Source: Methanobrevibacter sp. (GTDB taxonomy: Archaea; Methanobacteriota; Methanobacteria; Methanobacteriales; Methanobacteriaceae). Taken from it: a stretch of DNA of 15,006 bases. Where the stretch lies: positions 1 to 15,006 of the forward strand of contig JADLKP010000034.1 in assembly GCA_016838945.1 (NCBI GenBank), given 5' to 3'. The position numbers and the translations under genes are program-made. Shown in pieces: positions 13,057 through 15,006 of the stretch. The number at the start of each line of letters is the position of its first letter. Position 1 is the stretch's first letter. Below the pieces are notes generated by a model. That model did not search any database. It saw only the letters and a program-made list of their open reading frames with translations, and was not told where the DNA came from.

Positions 13057-13806
13057 TTAGATATTATATTTTCTGTTCATCTTAATCACATTTTCATGAG
13101 AGAAGTCACCACCAGTAAATTCAGCGAAATTTCCCATGACTTTGTTTCTATTTTCAGCTACACTCTCTGGAGTTTGAGCAGATTTTTCTTTAATGGATTT
13201 AAGTTCTTCTATTGTATAATCGCAGCAATATCCTGCAGAGTTAGGTTGCATCTTCCAGGATTCGGCAAGGCTTCCTGAATCATATGGATCGAAACCGCAT
13301 TGGTCTACCAAATCCATTACGATTTTCTTGGATTCTTCATCATCACCTGCAACTTGCATTGCAAGCCTCCCTTCATCTCCATTTTCTTTGCCAAGTTCTG
13401 CAAGTGAATGTGCTAAAAGGTTATTGAATGCTTTAATGACAGGTCTTCCAATGTAATTGGAAAGCCAAAGACTTTCAACTTCTCCGTTTCCCAATCCTTC
13501 AATACCGCTATCTCTCATTTCGGGGTAATAGTTTCCAGTATCTACAACTATTGCATTAGCAGACAAGCTTGAGAAAACGCTTTTAGGTATTGAACCAATT
13601 GCACCATAAGGCACTGAAAGGATTAATACTTCAACATCATCTGAAATTTCATTCAAATCGGAGGGATATCCTCCAATTTCATCTGCAAATTCCTTTACTG
13701 CATCTTTGCCTCTTGAATTTGCAACTTTAATGTAATGGTCTTTTCCTGCAAGTTTTCTAGCTATTGTTCCACCAATTGCTCCTATTCCAACAATTCCTAT
13801 TTTCAT
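13057..13806 (-). CDS. COG2085-type NAD(P)-binding protein, F420-dependent NADP oxidoreductase family
   Basis: A 249-residue protein with an N-terminal Rossmann fold: GIGAIGG at residues 7-13 (GxGxxG), then VANSRG (28-33), where Asn-Ser-Arg suggests binding of the NADP 2'-phosphate. It belongs to the pfam03807/COG2085 group of predicted dinucleotide-binding enzymes. True methanogen F420H2:NADP oxidoreductase (Fno) has a different opening, so the symbol fno is not applied. The C-terminal part contains ESWKMQPNSAGYCCDYT, with adjacent Cys residues of unknown role. Substrate unknown; a hydride transfer between NADP and a carbonyl, or F420, is the family expectation. Start: ATG 13806 with GGAGGTT (13812-13818) five bases before it. 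It is divergent from the short-chain dehydrogenase gene and shares a promoter-proximal motif with it. Confidence 0.82.
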   Translation of the reverse strand: MKIGIVGIGAIGGTIARKLAGKDHYIKVANSRGKDAVKEFADEIGGYPSDLNEISDDVEVLILSVPYGAIGSIPKSVFSSLSANAIVVDTGNYYPEMRDSGIEGLGNGEVESLWLSNYIGRPVIKAFNNLLAHSLAELGKENGDEGRLAMQVAGDDEESKKIVMDLVDQCGFDPYDSGSLAESWKMQPNSAGYCCDYTIEELKSIKEKSAQTPESVAENRNKVMGNFAEFTGGDFSHENVIKMNRKYNI

Positions 13807-13824
13807 AATTTAACCTCCATAAAT

Positions 13825-13840
13825 GACTAAAGTATCTTTA
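13825..13840. promoter_or_regulatory. Operator candidate for the COG2085 gene
   Basis: GACTAAAG (13825-13832) is the left part of an inverted repeat TAAAG-TAT-CTTTA (13828-13840) in the leader of the - strand gene. The identical octamer occurs at 14062-14069 in the leader of the divergent short-chain dehydrogenase. Confidence 0.45.
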
Positions 13841-13866
13841 TGCTTTATCTTTATTTTATAAAGAAA

Positions 13867-13875
13867 AATATATAA
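13867..13875 (-). promoter_or_regulatory. Candidate TATA box for the COG2085 gene
   Basis: On the - strand this reads CTTATATAT. Transcription would begin about 25 bases downstream, near 13847, placing the inverted repeat at 13828-13840 shortly after the start. A second possible box, TTTATAAAA, lies near 13854-13862. Confidence 0.4.
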
Positions 13876-14026
13876 GTTTTATTATTTTTCTTAATTGGAT
13901 AGATGTGATTAATAAATATTTATTAGTTTTTAAAATGACATATTTTTATTTATAGAGTTTTATATAACTAAAAATCACGTATTTTTCTTTTATTATGTTA
14001 TTTGGTTGATTAAGACCTTTTAGAAA

Positions 14027-14037
14027 ATTATATATAT
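14027..14037 (+). promoter_or_regulatory. Candidate TATA box for the short-chain dehydrogenase gene
   Basis: The sequence ATTATATATAT lies so that transcription would start near 14057, giving a leader of about 48 bases. The perfect inverted repeat 14060-14082 would then begin within a few bases of the transcription start. Confidence 0.5.
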
Positions 14038-14059
14038 TGATTTGAATAGAGTATGCATA

Positions 14060-14082
14060 AAGACTAAAGAACATTTAGTCTT
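14060..14082. promoter_or_regulatory. Perfect 9-bp inverted repeat, operator candidate for the short-chain dehydrogenase gene
   Basis: AAGACTAAA (14060-14068) and TTTAGTCTT (14074-14082) are perfect arms around five bases, ending 22 bases before the ATG. It could be a repressor site or an RNA hairpin in the leader just ahead of the GGTGA ribosome binding site (14096-14100). Confidence 0.6.
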
Positions 14083-14104
14083 AAAAAAAATTAAAGGTGA
14101 AAAA

Positions 14105-14854
14105 ATGGGAAGATTAGATGGCAAAGTTGCAGTCATTACCGGATCAACATCAGGTATGGGCAGGGCTTCCGCAGAACTGTTTGCAAAAGAAGGAGCAAAA
14201 GTTGTTGTTGTAGGAAGAAACGAAGGAAGAGCAAATGAAGTCGTCGAAGCAATCAAAGCTGAAGGCGGTGAGGCAATTTACGTAATTGCTGACATGTCAA
14301 ATCCAGATGATATGCAGAATATTGTAGACACAGCAGTGAATGAATATGGAACTATTGATGTTCTTTTCAACAATGCAGGAATGTTCTCTTTAAGTCCTAT
14401 AACTGATTTGTCCCTTGAGGAATGGAACAATATATTGGCTGTCAATTTAACTGCTGCATTTCTTTTAACAAAATTGGCAATACCTATAATGAAAGAAAAT
14501 GGAAAGGGATCAATCATCAATACCAGTTCATCAGCAGCATTTTCACCTAAATATGGTGCTGTAGGATATGTAACAAGCAAACACGCGATTGCTGGCTTGA
14601 CCAAATCCATTGCAATGGAGTTAGGTCCAGACATAAGATGCAATAGTATCGCACCAGGACTTATCGATACACCAATGGCAGCTGCTGCAGGTCCTGAAGC
14701 TGAAGCAGCCGGTCAGGCAATGGTTGATGCAACTCCAATGAAAAGAAAAGGTTTAGGTGAGGACATCGCATATGCTGCATTGTATTTGGCTAGTGATGAA
14801 TCCACATTCGTTGATGGACAAATTATAAGAGTTGATGGTGGAGAAGGAATCTAG
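14105..14854 (+). CDS. Short-chain dehydrogenase/reductase (classical SDR)
   Basis: A 249-residue NAD(P)-dependent oxidoreductase of the classical SDR family, similar in type to glucose 1-dehydrogenases and 3-oxoacyl-ACP reductases. Visible motifs: cofactor-binding TGSTSGMG (12-19), Arg38 in VGRNEGR suggesting NADP(H), NNAG (89-92), Asn114, Ser142 in INTSSSAAF, and the catalytic Tyr155-x3-Lys159 (YVTSK), then PGLIDTP (184-190). All catalytic residues are present, so it should be active; the substrate is unknown. Start: ATG 14105 follows AAGGTGA (14094-14100) by four bases; an in-frame TTG at 14042 would add 21 residues that encode the inverted repeat and match no SDR N-terminus. It is divergent from the COG2085 gene and probably co-regulated with it. 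Confidence 0.93.
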   Translation: MGRLDGKVAVITGSTSGMGRASAELFAKEGAKVVVVGRNEGRANEVVEAIKAEGGEAIYVIADMSNPDDMQNIVDTAVNEYGTIDVLFNNAGMFSLSPITDLSLEEWNNILAVNLTAAFLLTKLAIPIMKENGKGSIINTSSSAAFSPKYGAVGYVTSKHAIAGLTKSIAMELGPDIRCNSIAPGLIDTPMAAAAGPEAEAAGQAMVDATPMKRKGLGEDIAYAALYLASDESTFVDGQIIRVDGGEGI

Positions 14855-14951
14855 AGCTTAAAAAATCATAAATAATATGTAGGATTGATATATTTCATTC
14901 TCCTTTTACTTTTCTATTCTTGTTACCTCTTATTAATTCTAATATTATTCA

Positions 14952-15001
14952 TTTTTTATTCTTTTTTTTATTTAAGATTGATTTTGGATTGTTTTTTTTT
15001 T
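14952..15001 (+). terminator. Oligo-T tracts downstream of the short-chain dehydrogenase gene
   Basis: The final 150 bases hold no gene on either strand that I can support. They contain pyrimidine-rich sequence and T runs of six (14952-14957), eight (14962-14969) and ten (14992-15001), which can serve as archaeal terminators. Confidence 0.4.
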
Positions 15002-15006
15002 AAAAA

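Noticed and set aside
1..15006. Search for tRNA, rRNA, CRISPR arrays, transposases, integrases and phage genes
   Set aside because: No cloverleaf-like, rRNA-like or regularly spaced repeats, and no recombinase motifs were seen by eye on either strand.

Overview
The window looks like an AT-rich chromosomal segment from a methanogenic archaeon of the order Methanobacteriales, most likely Methanobrevibacter. The basis is the very low GC content, archaeal-type PRPP synthetase and DUF354 genes, hypA and hypB as separate genes for [NiFe]-hydrogenase maturation, GGTGAT/GGAGG ribosome binding sites a few bases before most starts, and TATA-like boxes. No database search was possible; all names rest on motifs and remembered family sequences.

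Left part (1-5260, all + strand): prs (PRPP synthesis), hypA and hypB (nickel insertion into hydrogenases; HypB carries a 39-residue His-rich C-terminal tail), a DUF354 predicted glycosyltransferase, and ugd, a nucleotide-sugar dehydrogenase of bacterial type. ugd differs from its neighbours in arginine codon use, is flanked by a 13-bp direct repeat and is followed by a bacterial-style hairpin/T-run. A dense cluster of three hairpins follows hypB.

Middle (5262-9530, - strand): one tight operon encoding two ABC half-exporters and a MarR-family regulator. The two nucleotide-binding domains have complementary degenerate motifs, so they should form a heterodimeric exporter with one active ATP site. 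Two GGTACC-centred palindromes lie downstream of a TATA box ahead of the operon and are good candidates for the MarR operator.

Right-middle (9690-10631, + strand): a Panacea/SocA-like (DUF4065) protein with no recognisable toxin beside it, then two tandem 44- and 45-residue zinc-ribbon microproteins that are clearly paralogous.

Right part (10686-14854): on the - strand a COG2085-type NAD(P)-binding protein and a close-packed set of an alpha/beta hydrolase, a radical SAM protein and a Cys-rich DUF3795 protein; on the + strand, divergent from the COG2085 gene, a short-chain dehydrogenase. The two divergent oxidoreductase genes share a GACTAAAG-containing inverted repeat in equivalent promoter-proximal positions, which suggests one regulator for both. 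No tRNA, rRNA, CRISPR array or transposase is visible. No gene-free stretch exceeds 300 bases; the longest, 13807-14104, holds the divergent promoters.
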